In this document: positions 14,785-23,526 of the stretch, one piece after another
How the letters are laid out: each line of letters opens with the position of its first letter
Position numbering within the stretch: position 1 is the first letter of the stretch
From: Paucidesulfovibrio sp050251775
GTDB taxonomy: Bacteria > Desulfobacterota > Desulfovibrionia > Desulfovibrionales > Desulfovibrionaceae
DNA: 64,000 nt
Reading direction: 5' to 3'
Assembly (NCBI GenBank): GCA_050251775.1
Contig: JBFWMD010000011.1
Location: 3,414 to 67,413, forward strand
Made by a program: the position numbers and the translations under genes
Notes under the pieces: model-generated
Told to the model about the DNA's origin: nothing
What the model saw: the letters and a program-made list of their open reading frames with translations, nothing else
Databases searched by the model: none

Positions 14785-16959
14785 TCAGGAGATGCGCAGG
14801 GCCTCCTTGACCGATCCCACAGCCTTGACCTTGGAAAGGGTTCCATAGAGCTGATCCAGGCTGCGCACCTCCACGGTCATCTCCAGCACGGAACTGCCGT
14901 CCACATTGGATTCGAAGGTTCCCGAATCGATGTTGATATCCTCATCGAAAAAGATCTTGGTAATCCGGGCCAGCATGCCCTTCTGGTTGGCGCAGCGGAT
15001 GCGGATGCGCGCCGGGTAGGGGTGGTCTTCCTGCCCTTCCCAGGTCACGGTCAGGAGCCGCTCCGGTTCGAAGTTTTTCAAATGCGGACAGTCGTTGCGG
15101 TGGACCGTGACGCCGCGCCCGCGCGTGATGTAGCCGATGATGGGTTCGCCCGGCAGCGGGTTGCAGCAGGAGGCGAAGCGCACCAGCACGTTGTCCACAC
15201 CGCTGATCTTGATACCATCGTTCTTGGGCTTGGGCTTGCGCCCCGGAGTTGCGGGCTCCTCGACCACGTCCGGCAGATCCCGGGCCTCGGGCTTGCCCTC
15301 CATGAGCGCGTAGAGCCGCTTGAGCGCCTTGTTCGGCGTGATGTGCGCATAGCCGATCTGGGAGAGCAGTTCGTCGGCCGAGGGGATGGACATGGAGTCG
15401 GCCAGCTTGGCGAACCAGCCGTCCTTCATGGCCTTGACCGCGTTGATGCCGTGCTTGCGGCCTTCCTTCTCCAGCAGTTCCTTGGCCAGGGCGATGCTCC
15501 GGGCGCGCTCCTCGGTGCGGATGTAATGCTTGATGCGCGTACGGGCCTTGGCGGTCTTCACGAACTTGAGCCAGTCCCGGCTGGGCATGCGCTTCTTGTC
15601 CGTGAGCACTTCGACCTGGTCGCCGTTCTTCAGCGGGGTCGAAAGCGGCACGATCCGTCCATTGACCTTGCCGCCGGTACAGTGGTCGCCGACCTCGGTG
15701 TGGATGGCGTAGGCGAAATCCACGGGGGTGGCCCCTTCGGGCAGTTCCTTGATGTCGCCCGCCGGAGTGAAGACGTAGACCTCGTCCTGAAAAAGATCAA
15801 AACGTAGCGAGGCCATGAACTCGCGCGGGTCCGAAAGCTCCCGCTGCCAGTCCATGATCTGGCGCAGCCAGGTGAAACGCTCGGCGTCGCGCTCGGACGG
15901 ACCGCGCTTGCGCTGGCCGCCCTTACCGCCTTCCTTGTATTGCCAGTGCGCGGCCACGCCGTATTCGGCCACGCGGTGCATTTCCTCGGTGCGGATCTGG
16001 ATCTCGATGCGTTCCCCGTCCGGACCCACCACGGTGGTGTGCAGGGACTGGTACATGTTCGCCTTGGGCGTGGAAATGTAGTCCTTGAACCGTCCGGGCA
16101 CGGGCTTCCAGATGGAGTGAACCAGACCGAGCACGGCGTAGCAGTCCTTGATGGAGTCCACCACCACGCGGAAGGCGATGAGGTCATAGACCTCGTCCAG
16201 CGTGAGCTTCTGCTGGATCATCTTGTTGTAGGTGGAATACAGGTGCTTGGTGCGCCCGAACACCCGGCCCCGGATTTTGTTGTTCCGGAGCATTTCCGTG
16301 ACCAGCACGATGACCTTTTCGATGTACTCCTGGCCCGAGGTGTGGTGCTGGCGCACCCCGTCGCTGAGCTGTTCGTAAATGTCCGGATGCAGATACTGGA
16401 GACAGAGGTCCTCCAGCTCGATCTTCAACCGGTGCAGTCCGAGCCGGTTGGCCAGAGGAGCGTAAATTTCCTGGGTTTCCTGGGCGATAAGCCGCTGCTT
16501 CATGGAGGTCATGTATTGCAGCGTGCGCATGTTGTGCAGCCGGTCCGCGAGCTTGACCATGAGCACGCGGATGTCCTCGGCCATGGCCAGGATCATCTTG
16601 CGGATGTTCTCGCCCTGAGCCACGGCCTTGGACTCGAACTCCATCTTGGAAATCTTGGTCACACCGTTGACGATGTCGGCCACTTCCTCGCCAAAGAGTT
16701 CATCGATCTCGTCCACCGAGGTTTCCGTGTCCTCCACCGTATCGTGCAGCAGTCCGGCGGCCACGGTGGGCTCGTCCATCTGCATCTCGGCCAGGATGTT
16801 GGCAACGGACAGGGGGTGGGAGATGTACGGCTCGCCCGAACGCCGCACCACGCCCTCGTGGGCCTGGGCGGAAAAGACATACGCCTTCTGGATCAGAGCC
16901 AAATCGGGCTTATCGATGTAGGCGGCGACCTTGTCGGTAATTTCGTTGATGCGGATCAT
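14785..16959 (-). CDS. spoT: Bifunctional (p)ppGpp synthetase/hydrolase (Rel/SpoT)
   Basis: This 724-aa RelA/SpoT homologue makes and degrades (p)ppGpp, the stringent-response alarmone. The N-terminal HD hydrolase domain is intact (ISHPLSVANIL, LLHDTVEDTE). The synthetase domain follows (GRTKHLYSTYNKM, YDLIAFRVVV, KPVPGRFKDYIS, QIRTEEMHRVAEYG), then the TGS domain (VFTPAGDIKELPEGATPVDF), a helical/zinc-finger region with CCNPLPGEPI, and a C-terminal ACT domain. The hydrolase residues are present, so it is likely bifunctional and the sole long Rel of the cell. It lies 13 nt after the peptide-binding protein gene on the same strand. Confidence 0.96.
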   Translation of the reverse strand: MIRINEITDKVAAYIDKPDLALIQKAYVFSAQAHEGVVRRSGEPYISHPLSVANILAEMQMDEPTVAAGLLHDTVEDTETSVDEIDELFGEEVADIVNGVTKISKMEFESKAVAQGENIRKMILAMAEDIRVLMVKLADRLHNMRTLQYMTSMKQRLIAQETQEIYAPLANRLGLHRLKIELEDLCLQYLHPDIYEQLSDGVRQHHTSGQEYIEKVIVLVTEMLRNNKIRGRVFGRTKHLYSTYNKMIQQKLTLDEVYDLIAFRVVVDSIKDCYAVLGLVHSIWKPVPGRFKDYISTPKANMYQSLHTTVVGPDGERIEIQIRTEEMHRVAEYGVAAHWQYKEGGKGGQRKRGPSERDAERFTWLRQIMDWQRELSDPREFMASLRFDLFQDEVYVFTPAGDIKELPEGATPVDFAYAIHTEVGDHCTGGKVNGRIVPLSTPLKNGDQVEVLTDKKRMPSRDWLKFVKTAKARTRIKHYIRTEERARSIALAKELLEKEGRKHGINAVKAMKDGWFAKLADSMSIPSADELLSQIGYAHITPNKALKRLYALMEGKPEARDLPDVVEEPATPGRKPKPKNDGIKISGVDNVLVRFASCCNPLPGEPIIGYITRGRGVTVHRNDCPHLKNFEPERLLTVTWEGQEDHPYPARIRIRCANQKGMLARITKIFFDEDINIDSGTFESNVDGSSVLEMTVEVRSLDQLYGTLSKVKAVGSVKEALRIS

Positions 16960-16972
16960 GCGGATTCGTCTT

Positions 16973-18649
16973 CTATTGCATCAAGCGGGGCCGGGAGCCC
17001 TGCAAGGGTTCGGGTATCCACCAGCGCTCAAAATTGTAGCCGATGCCCGCCGGAGCGGGATCAATGCCCTGCACGCGCGCGGCCACAATAGGCAGGGCCA
17101 TGGGCACATAGAGAAAACAATAGGGCTGGTCCTCGTGCAGAATCTCCTGCACGCGCCAGTACATCGCACGACGGGCCTCCCGGTCAAGCGTTCTTCTGGC
17201 CGCGTCCACGAGCTTGTCCAGTTCGGAATTACGGTAGCGGACGAAATTCAGTCCCCCTTCCTTGGCGTTGTCCGAGTGCCAGACCGAATACGGGTCGGGT
17301 TCGGCGGGGGTGGTCCAGGCCAGGACCAGGGCGTCGAAACGCCCCTTGTCCACGAATTCATGCAGAAAGGTCGCCCACTCCACCGCGCGGATCTCCACCT
17401 TGATGCCGATCTGCGCCAGCCGGTACTGGATGATGGTGGCGGCGCGCTGACGCTGGGCATTGCCCTGGTTGGTCAGCAGTGTGAAGGAAAAGGCGCGGCC
17501 GTCCTTGTCCAGAACACCGTCCCCGTCGTGGTCCTCCCAGCCCGCCTCCGCCAGCAGCTTCACGGCCTGGGCCGGATCGAAGGGAAAAGGCTTGAGGTCA
17601 TCGCGGCAGGCCCAGGTTCCGGGCTGGAACGGCCCGGTTGTGGGCTGGCCCAGGCCCAGGAGCACGCCCTTGACGATCTCCTGCTTGTCGATGGCGTGGG
17701 CCAGGGCGCGGCGCACGCGGCGGTCCGAAAAGATCGGGTGCTCCAGATTATAGGCCATGTAGGTGTAGCCGCTGCTCAGGTAACGGTATTTATTGAAACG
17801 CGCGGCCCAACCCGGTCCGCTGGTCTGGTAGACGTAATCCATGGGCGAGAGGCCCATGAAGTCGAGATTGCCCGCCTTGAGTTCCAGAAACTGGGTGGCC
17901 TGGTCCGGGATGATCCGGTAGACGACCTCGTCGATGTAGGGCCTGCCGAGAAAATAATCCTCATTGGCCGTGAGCACGATGCGCCGGCCCGGAATCCATT
18001 CCTTGAGCTTGTACGCTCCCGCACCCAGAGGCTCTCGGCTGTACTTCGTGTTCAGCAGGTCTTCACCCTCCAGGGCATGGCGCGGCAAAATGTCGTGCGC
18101 CCAGGTAACCAGGGCGCGCGCAAAAGGTTCGTCGTAGCGCACCTCGAAGGAGTAGGGTCCGGTCACGATGAAGGAGGCGATGCGGTCGTAGTCCCCGGAA
18201 TAGGGCGTGGGCGTCTTGGGGTCGATCATCAGCTTGTAGGTGAACTCCACGTCGCGCGCCGTGAGAGGCTCACCGTCGAACCAGCGGATGTCCTGGCGCA
18301 GCTTGAAACGCAAAAGCCGCCCGCCCTCCAGCACCTCGTACGACTCGGCGGCCCAGGGAACCAGCTCCAGATTCTTGTCGTAGCGCAGGGGCGCCACGAA
18401 CAACAGGCTCGTGATTTCGCTGGAGGCGGTGTCCGAGGCGAGCATGGGGATCAGGTTGCTGGCGTCGCCGAGCAGGGCCTGAACAATGCGTCCGCCGGGC
18501 ACGGGGTCGCCAGGATCCACCGGCATCGCAACGGGCGGCCGCGCGGTCTGGGACTGCATGTCCGACGGTCCGGAGCAGGCGACCAAGAAAAGGAGAAAAA
18601 CCAGGACCGCCGGGATCGCCCGGCGGGTAAGCCTTGACAGAGCGCGCAT
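16973..18649 (-). CDS. Peptide/nickel-type ABC transporter substrate-binding lipoprotein (family 5)
   Basis: An extracytoplasmic solute-binding protein of the OppA/DppA cluster, about 558 aa. The signal peptide ends in the lipobox FLVACS, so the protein is membrane-anchored on the periplasmic side. Family-5 features include PGGRIVQALLGDASNLIPML, WFDGEPLTARDVEFTYKLM, LGAGAYKLKEW and DRRVRRALAHAIDKQEIV. A Ca-binding-like loop, DHDGDGVLDKDG, lies near residue 390. Start 18649 has AAGGAA before it; an ATG 11 codons earlier is less well placed. No permease or ATPase gene is adjacent, so it is an orphan binding protein placed directly before rel. The ligand is unknown. Confidence 0.88.
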   Translation of the reverse strand: MRALSRLTRRAIPAVLVFLLFLVACSGPSDMQSQTARPPVAMPVDPGDPVPGGRIVQALLGDASNLIPMLASDTASSEITSLLFVAPLRYDKNLELVPWAAESYEVLEGGRLLRFKLRQDIRWFDGEPLTARDVEFTYKLMIDPKTPTPYSGDYDRIASFIVTGPYSFEVRYDEPFARALVTWAHDILPRHALEGEDLLNTKYSREPLGAGAYKLKEWIPGRRIVLTANEDYFLGRPYIDEVVYRIIPDQATQFLELKAGNLDFMGLSPMDYVYQTSGPGWAARFNKYRYLSSGYTYMAYNLEHPIFSDRRVRRALAHAIDKQEIVKGVLLGLGQPTTGPFQPGTWACRDDLKPFPFDPAQAVKLLAEAGWEDHDGDGVLDKDGRAFSFTLLTNQGNAQRQRAATIIQYRLAQIGIKVEIRAVEWATFLHEFVDKGRFDALVLAWTTPAEPDPYSVWHSDNAKEGGLNFVRYRNSELDKLVDAARRTLDREARRAMYWRVQEILHEDQPYCFLYVPMALPIVAARVQGIDPAPAGIGYNFERWWIPEPLQGSRPRLMQ

Positions 18650-18656
18650 CTTTTCC

Positions 18657-18687
18657 TTGCAAAGGGCTGGGTAATACATCATATAAT
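18657..18687 (+). promoter_or_regulatory. Candidate promoter of the SNF2 helicase gene
   Basis: A perfect TATAAT (18682-18687) has TTGCAA 19 nt upstream (18657-18662). The minus strand of the same A+T-rich spot also offers TATGAT for the divergent binding-protein gene, so the two promoters probably overlap. Confidence 0.4.
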
Positions 18688-18777
18688 TCTGGATGCGACC
18701 GGAACCGGCACTCCACTATGAACCAAACGGTTTGAAAAAGCCACAACCGAGCTTGCCCGGCACGGCGGATTCGGCTA

Positions 18778-21700
18778 TTGATGACGACTGTCCTTTCCGT
18801 CCCCGAAAAGGCCGGCAACAACAAATGGCCCCAAGAAAACCGACCAGATCACGCAGCCAGGGAGTATGCGCTTCTCATGTCCGGTGATGAAGCAGTAGTC
18901 AAGGAAATCCTTCAGAGTTTCGTTCGCAACACCATCCCCGAATACATCCTGGAAGGCGCCCAGGAGATCGTGGATTCCGGTGGCGTGAGCAAACTCGACC
19001 TGCATCGACGCGAACAGTACTGGGAGGTCGAAGGGCAGGTACAGGGCGAGGATCTGCAGAACTACGGACCGCAGCTCGGGGTCAACCTGAGCGACCATAC
19101 GGCCAACGCCTTCTGCAACTGTTCGGATTCCTTCGCGGGCTATTGCCGGCACATCGGCGCCGTAGCCCTCAAACTGCTCCGCTCCTTCGACTCCGAGGCC
19201 GAGGAAGACATCCCCCGGCCCAAGGCGGACTGGCATCAGAGCTTCCGCTCCTTTTTCGCCACGGAACTGGAACCCGAATCCGGCAAGCATTACCTCATCT
19301 TCCGACTCTATCCGGAACCGGGACGGCTCCAGGTGGCCTTTTTCCGCGCCCGGCAGAACAAGTCCGGCATCTCCCAGGTCCAGAACCCCATCGACCTCCA
19401 GCAGATCGTGGACAACCCCGACTGGAGCGAGATGTCACCCTCCCTGCCCGTGGTGGCGGAACTGATCGGGCACTATCTCGACTACCGGGGCCACCGCGTC
19501 GAACTGCCAGCGGGCCTGCATTCCTGGTTTTTCCGGGCCATCAAGAACGAATATTATCTCTTCCTGCGCGAAAGCGACCAGCCCGTGCGCATCGAAAACA
19601 AGACCATGCAGCTCAAGCTCTCGCCGCAGCTCTCGGAGTCGGGGCTCTCCTTCGACATCCTCCTGGCCCGCGAAGGCAAAATCCCCTTCTCGATCATGGA
19701 CGAGGAGGAAGTTTTTTTCTACGGTCGCATGCCGCTCTGGCTCTTCCGCAAAAACGCCTTCTACCCGGTGCAGACCGGGCTGGACCCGGAACTGGTCCAG
19801 GAAATGGTCGAGCAGGACCCGGTCATCCCCCACGCGGACATCTCCGAATTTCTGGACAGGGTCTGGACGCGCATCCCGGTTTCCGACCTCTACGGCCACG
19901 AGGATTTCCTGGAGCGCATGGGTCCGATCTTCGCCGAGGCCGAATACAACCCCAAGCTCTTCCTCGACGAGGAAGGCAGCCTGCTGACCCTCAAGGTCCA
20001 GAACATCTACGACACCGCCGACGGCGAGGTGGCCCTGCCCGGTCCGAACCCGGACCTCCAGACCGGCTCCTACCACATGGACGGCAAGTCCTACCTCATC
20101 CGCCGGGGACAGGGCGAAGAGGCCCAGCTCATCGCCGAACTCACGGACATGGGCTTCCAGGCGCGCAACAACCACACCTGGTTCATGGAGCAGGAAGAAG
20201 CCATCAAGTTCCTGCTCGACCATTATCCCTCCCTGGTCCAGGCCTACCGCGTCTTTGGCGAGAAGAACCTGACCCGCTACAAGGTCCGGCTTTCCAAACC
20301 CGAAATCACGGCCGAGATCGAGACCGACGAGGAAAACAAGTGGTTCAACCTGGACCTCAACGTGGAATACGGCGACCAGAAGGTTCCCATCGACGAGATC
20401 TGGAAGGCCTGGACAGAGGGCAAGCGCTACGTGCAGCTCAAGGACGGTTCCTATACCAGTCTGCCGGAATCCTGGCTCAAGAAGCTCGGACATCGGCTCA
20501 AGGTGCTCGGCTTTGATCCGGACAAGCCCATTCAGACCACCTTCCAGCAGTTCGAGGCCCCGGTGCTCGAAAAACTGCTGGAGGATCTGCCCCGGGTCCA
20601 AACCGACGAGCATTTCGTCAAGCTGCGTGAAAAAATTAATAATTTTCAGGAAATCCGCGCCATCACCCAGCCTCGGGGGCTCACGGCCACCCTGCGCCCC
20701 TATCAGGTCCAGGGCCTGTCCTACCTCAACTTCCTGCGGGAATACGGTTTCGGCGGCATCCTGGCCGACGAAATGGGCCTGGGCAAGACCATCCAGACCC
20801 TTTCCTTCATCCAGCATCTGGTCAACACCGGCGCGGACGGCCCGAACCTGATCATCGTGCCCACCTCGGTGCTGCCCAACTGGGAGCGCGAGGCGCAGAA
20901 GTTTGTCCCCGAACTGAACCGGCTGACCATCTACGGGGCCAAGCGCGACGATCTCTTCGGCCAGATCAAGGACGCGCACCTGATCATCACAACCTACGCC
21001 CTGCTGCGCCGAGACCTGGAAGAGCTGCTCAAGTACAAGTATTCCTGCGTGATTCTCGACGAGGCCCAGAACATCAAAAACCCGAATACCATCACCGCGC
21101 GCAGCGTGCGCAAGCTGGATTCGGACATGAAGCTCTGCCTCTCGGGAACACCCATCGAGAACAACCTCTTCGAGCTCTGGAGCCTGTTCGAATTCCTCAT
21201 GCCCGGCTTCCTGGGCTCGCAGCATTCCTTCCAGCGCGGCATCGTCAAGCCCATCAAGGACGGCGACGAGGAGACGCTCGACTACCTGCGCACGCGGGTC
21301 AAGCCCTTCATCCTGCGCCGGACCAAGAGCGAGGTGGCCAAGGACCTGCCGCCCAAGATCGAGACCACGCACTACTGCGAACTGGTGGAGGAGCAGCGCG
21401 AACTCTACAACGCCCTGGCCCGCAAGCTCAAAGACCAGGTGCTGCGCGACGTGGACGAGAAGGGCATGGCCAAAAGCCAGATGTCCATCCTCGACGCGCT
21501 GCTCAAGCTGCGCCAGATCTGCTGCCACCCCCGCCTGCTCCGACTGGACATGCCCGGCGTGAGCACCAACCTGCCCTCGGGCAAGTTCGACGCCTTCAAG
21601 GATCTCGTCACGGACATCATCGCCGGCGGCCACAAGGTGCTTGTCTTCTCCCAGTTCGTGAAGATGCTGCACGTGATCCGCTCCTGGCTGCAAATCCAGG

Positions 21701-22083
21701 AGATTCCCTTCACCTACCTCGACGGCGCAAGCAAGGACCGCTTCGAGCAGGTGGACCGCTTCAACGACGATCCGAACATCCCGATCTTCCTGATCTCGCT
21801 CAAGGCGGGCGGAACCGGACTGAACCTGACCTCGGCGGACTACGTGATCCACTACGACCCGTGGTGGAACCCGGCTGTGGAAAACCAGGCCACGGACCGC
21901 ACCCACCGCATCGGCCAGAAGCGGCAGGTCTTCGCCTACAAAATGATCTGCCAGAACACCGTGGAAGAAAAAATCCTCAAGCTCCAGGAGCAGAAAAAGG
22001 ACGTGGCCGAGGCCATCATCCCCGGTCAGTCCGCCCTCAAGTCCCTCACCAGGGACGACCTGGAGATGCTCTTCGAAATCTAG
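18778..22083 (+). CDS. SNF2/Rad54-family helicase with N-terminal SWIM zinc finger
   Basis: A bacterial SNF2-type DNA translocase of up to 1,101 aa, thought to remodel protein-DNA or RNA polymerase complexes. A SWIM zinc finger lies near residues 110-135 (FCNCSDSFAGYCRHIGAVAL, pattern CxC...CxH). A long central region of about 450 residues precedes the ATPase: Walker A LADEMGLGKTIQTL, DEAQ box VILDEAQNIKN, LSGTPIENNLFELW, and the C-lobe motifs VFSQFVKML, GGTGLNLTSADYVIHYDPWWN and QATDRTHRIGQ. The start is uncertain: TTG 18778 and ATG 18781 lack a clear binding site, while ATG 18877 has GGGAG 12 bases upstream. A 20-codon frame at 18825-18887 overlaps that internal start. A membrane-protein gene follows after 48 nt. 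Confidence 0.93.
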   Translation: MMTTVLSVPEKAGNNKWPQENRPDHAAREYALLMSGDEAVVKEILQSFVRNTIPEYILEGAQEIVDSGGVSKLDLHRREQYWEVEGQVQGEDLQNYGPQLGVNLSDHTANAFCNCSDSFAGYCRHIGAVALKLLRSFDSEAEEDIPRPKADWHQSFRSFFATELEPESGKHYLIFRLYPEPGRLQVAFFRARQNKSGISQVQNPIDLQQIVDNPDWSEMSPSLPVVAELIGHYLDYRGHRVELPAGLHSWFFRAIKNEYYLFLRESDQPVRIENKTMQLKLSPQLSESGLSFDILLAREGKIPFSIMDEEEVFFYGRMPLWLFRKNAFYPVQTGLDPELVQEMVEQDPVIPHADISEFLDRVWTRIPVSDLYGHEDFLERMGPIFAEAEYNPKLFLDEEGSLLTLKVQNIYDTADGEVALPGPNPDLQTGSYHMDGKSYLIRRGQGEEAQLIAELTDMGFQARNNHTWFMEQEEAIKFLLDHYPSLVQAYRVFGEKNLTRYKVRLSKPEITAEIETDEENKWFNLDLNVEYGDQKVPIDEIWKAWTEGKRYVQLKDGSYTSLPESWLKKLGHRLKVLGFDPDKPIQTTFQQFEAPVLEKLLEDLPRVQTDEHFVKLREKINNFQEIRAITQPRGLTATLRPYQVQGLSYLNFLREYGFGGILADEMGLGKTIQTLSFIQHLVNTGADGPNLIIVPTSVLPNWEREAQKFVPELNRLTIYGAKRDDLFGQIKDAHLIITTYALLRRDLEELLKYKYSCVILDEAQNIKNPNTITARSVRKLDSDMKLCLSGTPIENNLFELWSLFEFLMPGFLGSQHSFQRGIVKPIKDGDEETLDYLRTRVKPFILRRTKSEVAKDLPPKIETTHYCELVEEQRELYNALARKLKDQVLRDVDEKGMAKSQMSILDALLKLRQICCHPRLLRLDMPGVSTNLPSGKFDAFKDLVTDIIAGGHKVLVFSQFVKMLHVIRSWLQIQEIPFTYLDGASKDRFEQVDRFNDDPNIPIFLISLKAGGTGLNLTSADYVIHYDPWWNPAVENQATDRTHRIGQKRQVFAYKMICQNTVEEKILKLQEQKKDVAEAIIPGQSALKSLTRDDLEMLFEI

Positions 22084-22131
22084 CCCCCCGCGACGCGGGG
22101 CAACGCCAACCAACCGCAGCGGAATACCAAC

Positions 22132-22989
22132 ATGAATCGCCTTTTCACTCTCGCCACCTTCCTCTTCGACCCGCTGCACTACCACTGGGAAAAGGAAACC
22201 ACCCAAAAAACCGTGGCCGGACTGCTGGTGGCCCTGTTTCTGCTCGCCCTGGGCGTCATCGAACTGAACCGCAACGGCTGGGCTCCGTCCTGGCTGGGCT
22301 GGTTTCCCTACACCAGCCATTTCGAGGCCGTGAACCTGGCCTTCGGCTTCGTCCTCGTGCTGGAGGTCATCAGCCTGATCTTCACCCTGCCCTGCTCCAT
22401 TTCCAAGGCCGTGGGCAAACAATTCGAGATCCTCGCGCTGATCCTCATGCGCGGAACCTTCAAGCAGCTCGCCTATTTTCCCGAACCCATCCATGTGGTC
22501 GGCAACGAGGATCTGGTCCTGCGCATCGCGGCGGATGGCGGCGGCGCACTGCTGATCTTCGCCCTGCTCGGGGCCTACCGCCTGCTGCAACGCCCGGACG
22601 AGGAATTCAAGAAGGGCGAAGCCATCTTTCATTTCGTCTCGGCCAAGAAGGTTGTGGCCCTCGGCCTGCTGGGCATCTTCATCGGCCTGTCCATCCAGCA
22701 CGGCGTGCTGCACCTGATGGGCAAGCCGACCCCGGAATTCTTCCCGGCCTTCTATACGGTCCTGGTCTTTTCCGACATCCTGCTCGTGCTCATCGCCCAG
22801 CACTTCCTGCCCCATTTTCGGGCCGTGTTCCGCAACTCGGGCTTTGCCCTGGCCACCCTGTTCATCCGACTGGCCCTGACCGCGCCGGTCTACTACAACG
22901 CGGTTCTCGGCGTGGGCGCGGCGGTCTACGCCCTGCTCCTGACCCTGGTTTACAACACCTTCTACGCTCCCAAGCGCAATCGCCCCTGA
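22132..22989 (+). CDS. Integral membrane protein, unknown function
   Basis: A 285-aa protein with about seven membrane spans (near residues 28-46, 65-90, 128-148, 172-190, 205-228, 240-258 and 262-278). It contains two striking charged segments, PLHYHWEKETTQKT after the N-terminus and QFEILALILMRGTFKQLAYF between spans, the latter resembling the S4-S5-like region of ion-channel-type folds. Several His occur near the membrane (HYHWEK, QHGVLHLM, QHFLPHF). No transporter or enzyme signature was recognised. It follows the helicase by 48 nt, with a GC-rich palindrome (CCCCGCG/CGCGGGG) in the gap, so co-transcription is possible. Function unknown. Confidence 0.75.
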   Translation: MNRLFTLATFLFDPLHYHWEKETTQKTVAGLLVALFLLALGVIELNRNGWAPSWLGWFPYTSHFEAVNLAFGFVLVLEVISLIFTLPCSISKAVGKQFEILALILMRGTFKQLAYFPEPIHVVGNEDLVLRIAADGGGALLIFALLGAYRLLQRPDEEFKKGEAIFHFVSAKKVVALGLLGIFIGLSIQHGVLHLMGKPTPEFFPAFYTVLVFSDILLVLIAQHFLPHFRAVFRNSGFALATLFIRLALTAPVYYNAVLGVGAAVYALLLTLVYNTFYAPKRNRP

Positions 22990-23002
22990 TACGCATTCCG
23001 CC

Positions 23003-23059
23003 CCTTGACGTTTATTGCATGCGGCGTTAATTGACGCATCAACAATTGACACGTCAAGG
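23003..23059 (+). promoter_or_regulatory. marR operator/promoter with two palindromes
   Basis: Two 12-bp palindromes, TTGACGCATCAA (23031-23042) and TTGACACGTCAA (23046-23057), are centred 15 bp apart just upstream of the marR ribosome binding site. A third half-site, CCTTGACG at 23003-23010, mirrors CGTCAAGG at 23052-23059. The TTGAC cores can also serve as -35 boxes. This arrangement is typical of MarR-family autorepression. Confidence 0.7.
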
Positions 23060-23070
23060 ATAGGAGCCAC

Positions 23071-23526
23071 ATGCCATTTCTCACCGAAAGCCGCACCGGA
23101 TCAGCAGGATATCGCATCGGGAGGCTCTTCCGGGCCAATGCGAAACTGGGAGACCGCCTCTTTTCGTCCATCGGCATCACCCGCGGCCAAGTGCCCGTAT
23201 TCATGGAAGCGCTGCACGAGCCAGGCCGGAGCCAGCAGGAACTCGCCCGGACTCTGCATATCGATGCGGCGGCCATTACCCGCGCCCTGCATCCTCTGGA
23301 GGCCAAGGGACTGGTGCGACGGGAGGAAAACGTCCAATGCCGCCGCGACAAATGCGTCTACCCCACGCCCGAGGCTGAAGAGCTGCTGCCCGACCTGCTC
23401 GCCGTGCTCGACCGGCACAACGAGATGCTGCTGCGCGGCTTTTCCCCGCAGGAGCGGGACATGGCCCTGGAAATGCTGGACAGGCTCGTGGACAACGTGG
23501 AAACGGCGCTGGGAGAGGAGGCTTGA
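23071..23526 (+). CDS. MarR-family transcriptional regulator
   Basis: A 151-aa winged-helix regulator. The helix-turn-helix is in RSQQELARTLHIDAAAITRAL and the wing in EAKGLVRREENVQCRRDKCVY. The flanking N- and C-terminal helices for dimerisation are as in MarR. Cysteines in the wing (VQCRRDKCV) could sense thiol-reactive or oxidising compounds, as in other redox MarR proteins; this is inference. A GGAG ribosome binding site precedes the ATG. It overlaps the efflux gene start by one base (TGATG) and is preceded by palindromes likely bound by itself, so it probably represses its own operon until a ligand is present. Confidence 0.92.
   Translation: MPFLTESRTGSAGYRIGRLFRANAKLGDRLFSSIGITRGQVPVFMEALHEPGRSQQELARTLHIDAAAITRALHPLEAKGLVRREENVQCRRDKCVYPTPEAEELLPDLLAVLDRHNEMLLRGFSPQERDMALEMLDRLVDNVETALGEEA

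Noticed and set aside
22084..22131. CCCCGCG-A-CGCGGGG hairpin as a terminator after the helicase gene
   Set aside because: There is no T run after it and the next gene is only 48 nt away; more likely an intercistronic hairpin.
19435..23070. A 1,211-codon open frame antisense to the SNF2 helicase
   Set aside because: It mirrors the helicase codons, lacks any domain signature and arises from high-G+C codon bias; the plus strand has all the helicase motifs.
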